Below the pieces are notes generated by a model. It saw nothing but the letters and a program-made list of their open reading frames with translations, made no database searches and was not told where the DNA came from. Source: Thermoleophilia bacterium (GTDB taxonomy: Bacteria; Actinomycetota; Thermoleophilia; Gaiellales; Gaiellaceae). From it: DNA of 15,743 nucleotides. The DNA is taken from positions 1-15,743 of the forward strand of contig JABFWJ010000374.1 in NCBI GenBank assembly GCA_013362295.1, written 5' to 3'. Below, piece after piece: positions 7,161 through 15,160 of the stretch (the first letter of the stretch is position 1; each line of letters begins with the position of its first letter). A program made the translations under genes and the position numbers.

Positions 7161-8894
7161 ATGGCGTGGATGGACGGTGGATGGCGGTACCTGTTCTTGC
7201 TCGCGCGCCGGCTGTGGCGGCCGACGGCCGGTGCGATCGCCGCCGGGATGGCCTGGCAGGGCGCGGCGATCGCGGCGCCGCTCCTGATCAAGCGCGCGAT
7301 CGACACCGGAATCGTCCACCACCACACGCGGGCGCTCTGGTGGGCGTGCGCCGGGGTGGTCGCACTCGGGGCAGTCGAGGCGGTCGCCGGTGGGTCACGA
7401 CACTTCTTCGCGATCCGCAACCGCGCCCGCTCCGATGCACAGGTGCGCGACGCGATCTTCCGCCGCGCGCTCGAGCTCGACGCGCGCTACCACGACCGCG
7501 TCGGTGCCGGTGACTTGATCTCGCGTGCCTCGAACGACGCCGAGCTGGTCTCGCGCGCGTTCGACTCGATCGGCCACACAGTCGGCTACGTCCTGACGCT
7601 CATCGGCGCCGCCGCGATCCTGCTGGCGATCGACTGGCCCCTCGCACTCGCCGTGCTCGCGGCGCTGCCGCTCGTCAGCGTCGGCTTCGGCCGGTACTCG
7701 AAGCGCTATGCCGAGCGGACGAAGATCAACCAGGAGGCGCTGGCCGACGCGACGACGCTCGTCGAGGAGACCGTCGCGGGGATCCGCGTCGTGAAGGGCC
7801 TGAATGCGGGCGCTGCGCTCGCCGAGCGGTTCCGGCGGCAGTCGGACGACGTGGTGCGCACGGCCCTCGACGTCGCCCGGGTCGACGCCGTCTTTCTCCC
7901 CGCACTAGAGGCGCTGCCGCTCGTGGGCATCCTCGTCGTGCTCTGGTACGGCAGCCATCGCGTCCTGAACGGGTCGATCACGATCGGGACGTTCGCGGTC
8001 TTCAACTTCTACCTCGCCCTCCTCGTCAACCCGCTGCGGACGGTCGGCCAGCGCGTCGGCACGTTCCAGCGGGCGGCCGCGGCCGCCCGCCGAGTGACCG
8101 AGGTGCTGCGCGCCGAGCCGGTCGTGTTCGAGTCGCCGCGGCCGCGGCGCTTCCCCGAGCGGGCCGACGTCTCGTTCGACGACGTCCACTTCTCGTACGA
8201 CGACGGGCGCCCGGTCCTGGCCGGCTTCAGCCTCGTGATCCCTGCGGGCACGTCGCTCGCGCTCGTCGGCGCGACGGGGTCGGGGAAGTCGACGGCCGCG
8301 TCGCTGCTCGCCCGGTTCTACGACCCGGAGTCCGGGCAGGTCTCGATCGGCGGCGTCGACGTACGGGAGCTCGAGCTCGCCGAGCTTCGCCGCGGGGTCG
8401 GGATCGTCTTCGAGGACACGTTCCTCTTCGGCGACACGGTGCGCGGGAACCTGGGGTTCGGCGCGCCGGACGCCGACGAGGGCGCGATCGAGCACGCGGC
8501 CCGGCTCGCCGGCGCGGACGAGTTCGTCGAGCGCCTGCCCGAGGGCTACGAGACGATGCTCGGCGAGCGCGGCTACTCGCTCTCGGGCGGTCAGCGGCAG
8601 CGGATCTCGATCGCCCGCGCGATCCTCGCCGACCCGAAGGTCCTCATCCTCGACGACGCGACTTCGGCGGTCGACGCGACGAAGGAGCACGAGATCCGCG
8701 CCGCGCTCGCCGAGGTGATGCAGGGGCGGACGACGCTGGTGATCGCGCATCGGCCTGCAACGATCGCGCTCGCCGACCGCGTCGCGGTCGTGGCCGCGGG
8801 GCGCGTCGTGGACGAGGGCACGCACGGCGAGCTGCTCTTGCGGTCGGCCCGCTACCGCGCGCTGCTCGCGCTCGGGCAGGAGGACGCGGCGTGA
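7161..8894 (+). CDS. ABC exporter half-transporter, subunit A (degenerate-site Walker B)
   Basis: A 577-residue type IV ABC exporter half: about six membrane helices (1-320) followed by a nucleotide-binding domain (335-577). The domain has Walker A GATGSGKST (370-378), signature LSGGQRQR (474-481), Walker B VLILDDATS (494-502) and H-loop IAHRP (528-532, His530). Two key residues differ from standard. The catalytic glutamate after Walker B is Asp499, and the Q-loop glutamine is Glu418 (VFEDTFLF). Such changes are usual in one half of heterodimeric exporters, so the protein should pair with the overlapping downstream half. It supplies the intact LSGGQ to the partner's active site. Cargo (drug, lipid or peptide) cannot be told. 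Starts 9 bp from folP; the ATG at 7170 is an alternative. Confidence 0.92.
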   Translation: MAWMDGGWRYLFLLARRLWRPTAGAIAAGMAWQGAAIAAPLLIKRAIDTGIVHHHTRALWWACAGVVALGAVEAVAGGSRHFFAIRNRARSDAQVRDAIFRRALELDARYHDRVGAGDLISRASNDAELVSRAFDSIGHTVGYVLTLIGAAAILLAIDWPLALAVLAALPLVSVGFGRYSKRYAERTKINQEALADATTLVEETVAGIRVVKGLNAGAALAERFRRQSDDVVRTALDVARVDAVFLPALEALPLVGILVVLWYGSHRVLNGSITIGTFAVFNFYLALLVNPLRTVGQRVGTFQRAAAAARRVTEVLRAEPVVFESPRPRRFPERADVSFDDVHFSYDDGRPVLAGFSLVIPAGTSLALVGATGSGKSTAASLLARFYDPESGQVSIGGVDVRELELAELRRGVGIVFEDTFLFGDTVRGNLGFGAPDADEGAIEHAARLAGADEFVERLPEGYETMLGERGYSLSGGQRQRISIARAILADPKVLILDDATSAVDATKEHEIRAALAEVMQGRTTLVIAHRPATIALADRVAVVAAGRVVDEGTHGELLLRSARYRALLALGQEDAA

Positions 8895-10642
8895 TCAGGC
8901 AGCGCATCGGGCCGATCCTCCGGCCGCAGCGGAAGTTGATCGTCGCCGCGGGACTCGCGATGGTCGGCGCGACGACGGTGTCGCTTGCGGCGCCGCTTTT
9001 GACGAAGATCGCGATCGACCGCGGCATCCGTGGGCACGACGTCCACGTGATCGACGTCGTCGCGGCCGTCTACGTGCTGCTGGTGCTCGTCCGTCCGATC
9101 TTCGAGCGTGTGATCGTTCTGTGCAGCGCACGCGCCGGCGAGCGCTTCCTCGGCGACCTCCGTGTCGCCGCGTACGAGAAGCTGCAGGCACTGTCGATGC
9201 CGTTCTTCGAGGAGACGCGCGCGGGCGTCCTCGTCTCGCGGCTGACGAACGACGTGCAGACGCTGACGACGTTCACGCGGCTCGTGCTCGTCGAGGTGGT
9301 CGGCTCGCTGCTCCTGTTCGCGGTGACCCTGGTGATCCTCGTCTCGCTCTCTCCGCTCCTCTCGCTCGTCATGCTGGTCTCGGTGCCGATCCTGGTCGTC
9401 TCGTCGCTGCGCTACGGACGGCGCTCGCGGCCGGCGTTCCTCGCGCTCCGCGACAGCGTCGCGGACACGATGTCGTCCCTGCAGGAAGGGCTCACGGGCG
9501 TACGCGTCGTGCAGTCGTTCAGCCGCGAGCAGGATCGCTACGCCTCGTACCGCCGGCGCTCGTCGGCGCAAGTCTCCGCGTGGCAGCGGATCTCGCTCGT
9601 CAACATCGGCTTCTTCCCGCTGATCGCGTTCGCACAGTCACTGGCGCTCGCAGCCGTCCTCGTCGTCGGCGGGTATCTGGAGCGCCACGGACGCGTCTCG
9701 GTCGGGACGGTGATCGCGTTCGCGCTCTACCTTATCTCGCTCTTCGATCCCGTCGCGCGGCTCGGCGACTGGTTCAGCGAGTTCCAGTCGGGACGCGCCG
9801 CGCTCGTGAAGATCGTGTCGTTGCTCGACACGCCGGTCACGATCGCCGGTGGCAGCACGCCGCTCCCGGCCGAAGGCGCCCTGACGGCGGAGTCGCTCGG
9901 CTACTCCTACGCGAGCGGCCCGCCGGCGGTCGCCGACGTCGGCCTGTGCGTCGAGCCGGGCGAGCACCTGGCCCTCGTCGGCGCAACCGGCGCCGGCAAG
10001 TCCACGCTCGCGAAGCTACTCGTCCGCGCGTACGACCCGGACGAGGGCCGCGTCACATTCGGAGGAGTCGACCTCCGTGACGTGCCGCTCGACGAGCTGC
10101 GCCGCCGCATCGTCTTCGTGCCGCAGGAGGGCCACCTCTTCTCCGGCACGATCGCCGACAACGTCCGCCTCGCGCGTCCCGACGCGAGCGACGACGACGT
10201 CCGCGACGCGCTGCGCGCGATCGGAGCACTCGAGCGCTTCGAGGCGCTCCCGGGCGGGCTCGCGACCGACGTGCGCTCCCGAGGCGTGCGGCTGTCGTCG
10301 GGCGAGCGGCAGCTCGTCTCGATCGCGCGCGTCGCGCTCGCCGACCCCGCCGTGATCGTGCTCGACGAGGCGACGTCGTCGCTCGACCCCCAGACCGAGG
10401 CCGCCGTCGAGCAGGCGCTCGCGGCACTCGCCCGCGGGCGCACGGTGATCACGATCGCGCACCGCCTCTCGACGGCCGAGCGGGCGGACCGCGTGGCGGT
10501 GCTGGAGCACGGGCGCCTGATCGAGGTCGCCTCGCACGACGAGCTCGTGACGAACGGCGACCGCTACGCAGAGCTCTGGGCGAGCTGGCAGGCCGGTCTC
10601 GCCTCGAACGGCGTCACGACGGGCACCAGACGCGACGGGTAG
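8891..10642 (+). CDS. ABC exporter half-transporter, subunit B (catalytic-site Walker B)
   Basis: A 583-residue exporter half, with about six membrane helices in 1-315 and a nucleotide-binding domain in 330-583. The membrane region includes the intracellular-loop motif FFEETRAGVLVSRLTNDVQ (105-123). The nucleotide-binding domain has Walker A GATGAGKST (364-372), Q-loop VPQEGHLF (410-417, Gln412), Walker B VIVLDEATSSLD (488-499) with the catalytic Glu493, and H-loop IAHRLST (522-528, His524). Its signature is altered to LSSGE (468-472). Thus subunit B's Walker motifs pair with subunit A's LSGGQ to form the hydrolytic site, while A's Walker motifs pair with LSSGE to form the degenerate one. The GTG at 8891 overlaps the stop of subunit A (GTGA). 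Its last 26 codons overlap the end of the convergent DUF3891 gene by 79 bp. Confidence 0.93.
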   Translation: MIRQRIGPILRPQRKLIVAAGLAMVGATTVSLAAPLLTKIAIDRGIRGHDVHVIDVVAAVYVLLVLVRPIFERVIVLCSARAGERFLGDLRVAAYEKLQALSMPFFEETRAGVLVSRLTNDVQTLTTFTRLVLVEVVGSLLLFAVTLVILVSLSPLLSLVMLVSVPILVVSSLRYGRRSRPAFLALRDSVADTMSSLQEGLTGVRVVQSFSREQDRYASYRRRSSAQVSAWQRISLVNIGFFPLIAFAQSLALAAVLVVGGYLERHGRVSVGTVIAFALYLISLFDPVARLGDWFSEFQSGRAALVKIVSLLDTPVTIAGGSTPLPAEGALTAESLGYSYASGPPAVADVGLCVEPGEHLALVGATGAGKSTLAKLLVRAYDPDEGRVTFGGVDLRDVPLDELRRRIVFVPQEGHLFSGTIADNVRLARPDASDDDVRDALRAIGALERFEALPGGLATDVRSRGVRLSSGERQLVSIARVALADPAVIVLDEATSSLDPQTEAAVEQALAALARGRTVITIAHRLSTAERADRVAVLEHGRLIEVASHDELVTNGDRYAELWASWQAGLASNGVTTGTRRDG

Positions 10643-11211
10643 CCGCCCTCTTCGAAGCCGGTCACGAGGCCGGTCAGGCGCAGCACTCCGAGCGGCCACG
10701 GGTCGAGCTCGATCGCGCCGAGACCGTCCAGCGCGTACCGGATCCCGTGCAGGTCGCCCTCGTCGGCGTCCTCGAAGCAGAAGGCGAACGCAATGCGGTC
10801 GCAGAACTGCGTGATCCTGTCCGCCGCAGCCGCAGCCTCCGCGTCGACGCCCGCCGCGTCCAGCAACGACGGAAGCAGCGCGTCCACCTCTGCGTACGCC
10901 GCGCGCTCGTGCTCGTCGGCCTGGGAGGAGAGGAGCCGGCGGACGTGCAGCGCGACCACCAGGTCGACGAGTGCGTCCTCGCCGCGCGGCGCGAACCCCC
11001 TGCGCTGGATCTCGACCCAGCGCTCGCTCTCGACCGTGTCGATGTCGTCGGCGTCGTGCTCGCCGTAGCCCCGGTCGTGGTCCGCGACTCCGCGCACGAA
11101 CGGCTGGAACGGGACGGGGGGCCGTTCGCGCCACGCGAGCGCGAGGGTGCCGGCGAGGCGCGCATGATCGGCCTGCGCGAAGACGACGGGTCGGCGCCGC
11201 GAGCGGAACAT
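10564..11211 (-). CDS. DUF3891-family protein (HD-like motifs)
   Basis: A 215-residue soluble protein of unknown function that fits my memory of DUF3891. It has an N-terminal VVFAQADHARLAGTLALAW (9-27, His16), then GVADHDRGYG (41-50, His45-Asp46) and LVVALHVRRLLSS (84-96, His89). The order His ... His-Asp ... His is like the metal-binding set of HD-domain hydrolases, so metal-dependent hydrolysis is possible but unproven. The C-terminal half has FCFEDADEGDLHGIRY and a hydrophobic strand region. The ATG at 11211 shares one base with the stop of the transketolase C subunit (TGATG), so it is translated as the third gene of that operon. Its 3' end runs 79 bp into the convergent ABC gene. Association with transketolase and ArsR is the only functional clue. 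Confidence 0.8.
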   Translation of the reverse strand: MFRSRRRPVVFAQADHARLAGTLALAWRERPPVPFQPFVRGVADHDRGYGEHDADDIDTVESERWVEIQRRGFAPRGEDALVDLVVALHVRRLLSSQADEHERAAYAEVDALLPSLLDAAGVDAEAAAAADRITQFCDRIAFAFCFEDADEGDLHGIRYALDGLGAIELDPWPLGVLRLTGLVTGFEEGGYPSRLVPVVTPFEARPACQLAQSSA

Positions 11212-12101
11212 CAGCCCACGAACGCGCGGATCCGCTCGCGGATCCCGCCCACGTCGAGCCCGAGGTCGGCGTCATGCTGCTCGGCCGTCCCGTACCGCTT
11301 CAGAAAGCGCCGCGGCACCCCGATCGAGAGGAGCCGCGTCGGCCGGTGTGCGAGCGCGGCGGAGACCTGGGCGGCCGTCGTCCCTTCGTAGACGGGCTCG
11401 ACCAGGACGATCTCGGCGGCCGGCGCCGCCTCCCGCGCGAGCGTCGCGGCGTCCAGCGGGACGAGCGTCGTCGCGTAGAGGACGGTCGCGTCGATTCCGT
11501 CGAGCGCCGCGAGCGTCCGCGACAGGAACGGGCCGGCTGCGACGACCGTCAGGTCGCGCCCGCGACGCACGACGGTCAGCCCGCCGGGCGCGAGCTCGAG
11601 CGGCGCGTCGTTCTCCACAATGCTCGTGCGCAGGTACGTCGGCCGACCGTTCGCGTAGCTCGCGCGCACGAGCGCGTCGGTCTCGCGCGCGCTGCCCGGG
11701 ACGAGCACCTCGAGGCGGGGGATGCTGCCGAGCGCCTGCACGTCGCCGCCCGCGTGGTGCGTGCCGCCGGACTCCCCGTAGTCGTACGACGCGCCGGCCG
11801 AGATGAAGAGCCCGCCGAGTCCCTGGTAGCCGAAGTCGAGCTTGATCTGCTCGAGCGGCCGTTCCGCCAGGAAGGGCGCGAGCGTGTGCACGATCGGGTG
11901 GTACCCCTCGAGCGCGAATCCGGCCGCAACGCCGATCGCGCTCTGCTCCATGATCCCGACGTTGATCGCACGCCTGGGATCGTGCTCGACGGCCCGGCGC
12001 AGGTAGTCGAGGCTGATGTCCGCCATGATCACTGCGACGTTCTCGTCGCGCTCGAACACGTCGACGACGGCGGACATCGCCTGCTGCCGCATCGCCGTCA
12101 T
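11211..12101 (-). CDS. Transketolase-like enzyme, C-terminal subunit
   Basis: A 296-residue protein carrying the pyrimidine-binding and C-terminal domains of a split ThDP enzyme of the transketolase family. Key features are INVGIMEQSAIGVAAGFALE (46-65) with the cofactor-activating Glu52, HTLAPFLAERPLEQIK (72-87), the substrate-phosphate region ESGGTHHAGGDVQALGSIP (110-128) and VLVPGSARETDALV (132-145). After that comes a typical C-terminal Rossmann-like domain (about 175-296, with AAGPFLSRTLAAL and VEPVYEGTTAAQVS). The ATG at 12101 overlaps the stop of the N-terminal subunit gene (ATGA), so the halves are coupled and should form an alpha2beta2 enzyme. The exact donor and acceptor sugars are unknown. 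Split forms include ordinary transketolases as well as enzymes dedicated to unusual sugars such as apulose phosphate or sulfosugars. Confidence 0.92.
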   Translation of the reverse strand: MTAMRQQAMSAVVDVFERDENVAVIMADISLDYLRRAVEHDPRRAINVGIMEQSAIGVAAGFALEGYHPIVHTLAPFLAERPLEQIKLDFGYQGLGGLFISAGASYDYGESGGTHHAGGDVQALGSIPRLEVLVPGSARETDALVRASYANGRPTYLRTSIVENDAPLELAPGGLTVVRRGRDLTVVAAGPFLSRTLAALDGIDATVLYATTLVPLDAATLAREAAPAAEIVLVEPVYEGTTAAQVSAALAHRPTRLLSIGVPRRFLKRYGTAEQHDADLGLDVGGIRERIRAFVG

Positions 12102-12769
12102 ACGACTGCGACCACGGCCGTCGGGCGGTCGGAACGATGGAGATAGGCCTCGCGCAGCGCGTCGTGATCGCGTCCGTCCACGCCGGCGGCGTCCCAGCCG
12201 AACGCACGCAGCTTCGCCGCGATCTCGCCGAGCCGCACGTTGCTCGAGCCGTTGTCGACCACGATCGCGGTCAGGTTGGCGAGCTGCGCCGAGCCGGCGT
12301 GCATGATCGCCTCCCAGTTCGAGCCCTCGTTGAGCTCGGCATCGCCGGTCAGCACGAACACGCGCTGCGTGTCGAGCCCACGCGCGCGCAAGGCGTATGC
12401 AACTCCGACCGCCATCGGCAGCCCGTGACCGAGCGAGCCGGTCGAGACCTCGACGCCCGGCACTCGTCCGCGGTCGGGGTGGCCGCCGAGGATCCCGTCC
12501 CACGTCATGAACTTCGAGAGCTCGTCCGCTGGGAAGAACCCGTTGTAGGCGAGCACCGCGTAGTACGCGAGCGGCCCATGGCCCTTCGAGAGGAGGAAGC
12601 GGTCGCGCTCCTCCCAGCCCGGGTCTGCCGGGTCGACCCGCAGCATCTCGTACAGCACCTGGAGCACGTCGAGGGTCGAGAACGAGCTCGCGTCGTGCTT
12701 CTCGTCCCCGCTCGCCCGGCCGATCAGCTCCAGCAGCTCCGCGGTCGCGGATGTGATCTCCATAGTCAT
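12098..12769 (-). CDS. Transketolase-like enzyme, N-terminal (ThDP pyrophosphate-binding) subunit
   Basis: A 223-residue partner of the C-terminal subunit. It shows FLLSKGHGPLAYYAVLA (58-74), GGHPDR (95-100), VSTGSLGHGLPMAVGVAYAL (108-127) and the ThDP/Mg motif TGDAELNEGSNWEA (141-154) with VVDNGSSN (170-177). Variations: GDA replaces the usual GDG, the loop after VDxNG is shortened, and the protein ends at RPTAVVAVV, lacking the about 40-50 residues (HTVKGKG...E region) that usually close this domain. Two starts compete. The ATG at 12769 sits 6 nt after a TAATAT -10 and would be leaderless. The ATG at 12763 has AAGGA 7 nt upstream. Divergent from an ArsR gene across a palindromic operator, so repression by ArsR is likely. 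Confidence 0.9.
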   Translation of the reverse strand: MTMEITSATAELLELIGRASGDEKHDASSFSTLDVLQVLYEMLRVDPADPGWEERDRFLLSKGHGPLAYYAVLAYNGFFPADELSKFMTWDGILGGHPDRGRVPGVEVSTGSLGHGLPMAVGVAYALRARGLDTQRVFVLTGDAELNEGSNWEAIMHAGSAQLANLTAIVVDNGSSNVRLGEIAAKLRAFGWDAAGVDGRDHDALREAYLHRSDRPTAVVAVV

Positions 12770-12790
12770 TTCCTTATATTAGAAAATGAC
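12765..12790. promoter_or_regulatory. Predicted ArsR operator, 26-bp palindrome
   Basis: Half-sites of 13 bp (left GTCATTTCCTTAT, right ATTAGAAAATGAC) match each other's reverse complement at 11 of 13 positions, including perfect outer arms GTCATTT / AAATGAC. It covers the -10 and start codon of the transketolase operon and lies in the upstream part of the arsR promoter. It is AT-rich, in contrast to its GC-rich surroundings. ArsR-family repressors bind such palindromes next to their own gene; binding here is inferred. Confidence 0.75.
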
Positions 12791-12805
12791 GATACACTCT
12801 GTCAA
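12776..12805 (-). promoter_or_regulatory. Promoter of the transketolase operon
   Basis: Minus strand: consensus TTGACA (12805-12800), 18-nt spacer, TAATAT (12781-12776). The A of the ATG at 12769 is the seventh base after the -10, so transcription should start at or next to the start codon, giving a leaderless mRNA. The -35 abuts the arsR start codon and the -10 lies within the palindrome. Confidence 0.65.
12793..12798 (+). promoter_or_regulatory. -10 element of arsR (leaderless)
   Basis: Plus-strand TACACT ends 8 bp before the arsR GTG, with no Shine-Dalgarno in between, the geometry of a leaderless actinobacterial gene. It lies inside the spacer of the opposing transketolase promoter. No good -35 is visible (best is TTTCCT at 12769-12774 with an 18-bp spacer), so this promoter should be weaker than the opposing one. 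Confidence 0.5.
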
Positions 12806-13084
12806 GTGGATGCCTCGCCGAAGCTGCTCTCGCCCAAGCTGAAAGCCCTCGGCCACCCGCTGCGCCTCGGCATCGCCCTCCGCCTCGCGCAGGAGGGCGG
12901 GACGTGCGCCTGCGACTTCGCAGACATCTTCCACGTCAGCCAGCCGACGGTCAGCCAGCACCTCAAGGTCCTGCGGGACGCCGGCCTCGTCCGCACGCGC
13001 CGCGAGGGGACGCAGATCTACTACTCGCTCGACCCCGCCGGCGTCGGCGCGCTCCGCGAGGTCGTCGGGCGGCTCGCCGCCTAA
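12806..13084 (+). CDS. ArsR/SmtB-family repressor with Cys-x-Cys metal-site motif
   Basis: A 92-residue winged-helix repressor. It reads LKALGHPLRLGIALRLAQ (12-29, alpha1-alpha2), then TCACDFADIF (33-42) at the alpha3 position, the recognition helix VSQPTVSQHLKVLRDAGLV (44-62) and the beta-wing RREGTQIYYSL (65-75). Cys34-x-Cys36-Asp is placed like the CVCDL arsenite/antimonite site of classical ArsR proteins, so thiol-based metalloid or oxidant sensing is likely; ligand identity is inferred. The start is the GTG at 12806, giving family-normal length. The frame stays open upstream but only across the divergent gene. It faces the transketolase operon across a shared palindrome and probably represses both itself and that operon. 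It ends 17 bp before palindromic repeat copy 3. Confidence 0.93.
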   Translation: MDASPKLLSPKLKALGHPLRLGIALRLAQEGGTCACDFADIFHVSQPTVSQHLKVLRDAGLVRTRREGTQIYYSLDPAGVGALREVVGRLAA

Positions 13085-13088
13085 GGCT

Positions 13089-13133
13089 GGAATCTGGTTC
13101 CGAATCTGATTCGGCGCAGCCGAACCAGATTCG
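13089..13133 (+). repeat. Intergenic palindromic repeat, copy 3, with an extra half copy
   Basis: Full element 13101-13133: arm CGAATCTGATTCGGC, loop GCA, arm GCCGAACCAGATTCG. It is preceded by an extra left half, GGAATCTGGTTC (13089-13100). GAATCTGGTTC (13090-13100) is the perfect complement of GAACCAGATTC (13122-13132), so two exclusive hairpins are possible: the 15-bp one with an A/C mismatch, or an 11-bp perfect one enclosing the first arm. It lies between the convergent arsR and ftsH ends, in arsR orientation. Confidence 0.85.
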
Positions 13134-13145
13134 AGCTCTTGGCCC

Positions 13146-15092
<1,947 letters not shown>

Positions 15093-15107
15093 AATCGGTC
15101 TTCGGTC

Positions 15108-15142
15108 AGGGTAGCTCTTTGGATCTCTTTGGTGTCACCAAA
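15108..15142 (-). promoter_or_regulatory. Predicted ftsH promoter with palindrome over the -35
   Basis: Minus-strand GTGACA (15134-15133 region, within 15138-15133) followed by a 19-nt spacer and TACCCT (15113-15108) would place transcription start about 10 nt before the ftsH GTG. The -35 lies inside the 15-bp palindrome TTTGGTG-T-CACCAAA (15128-15142, plus strand). Two direct repeats CTCTTTGG (15115-15122 and 15125-15132, plus strand) follow. The palindrome could be an operator or, as RNA, a 6-bp hairpin. Spacer length is longer than ideal. Confidence 0.35.
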
Positions 15143-15160
15143 AAGGGGGTCACACCCCTT
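15140..15160 (-). terminator. Intrinsic terminator of hpt, overlapping its stop codon
   Basis: Read on the minus strand, AAGGGG (15160-15155), loop TGTGAC and CCCCTT (15148-15143) form a 6-bp stem ending in a run of five T (15144-15140). The hpt TGA (15152-15150) lies within the loop. A GC stem plus a T-run in such a GC-rich genome is a good intrinsic terminator candidate. The motif also resembles the widespread GGGGTCxGACCCC palindromic repeats, so it may be a dispersed element. Confidence 0.6.

Noticed and set aside
7161..8894. ABC subunit A as an inactive or decayed gene because of the catalytic Asp and Q-loop Glu
   Set aside because: The changes are complementary to subunit B and typical of heterodimeric exporters; the frame is intact.
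10016..11275. Minus-strand 419-codon open frame across the ABC gene and DUF3891 gene
   Set aside because: It is out of frame with DUF3891 and antisense to the ABC nucleotide-binding domain; composition is typical of a GC-rich shadow.
12137..12805. Long N-terminal extension of the ArsR gene
   Set aside because: The extension is antisense to the transketolase N subunit and would destroy the divergent promoter layout; family length fits the GTG at 12806.
12764..12805. AT-rich patch as a sign of recent horizontal transfer
   Set aside because: It is only about 40 bp and fully explained by promoters and operator; flanking genes have the same GC-rich codon use as the rest.
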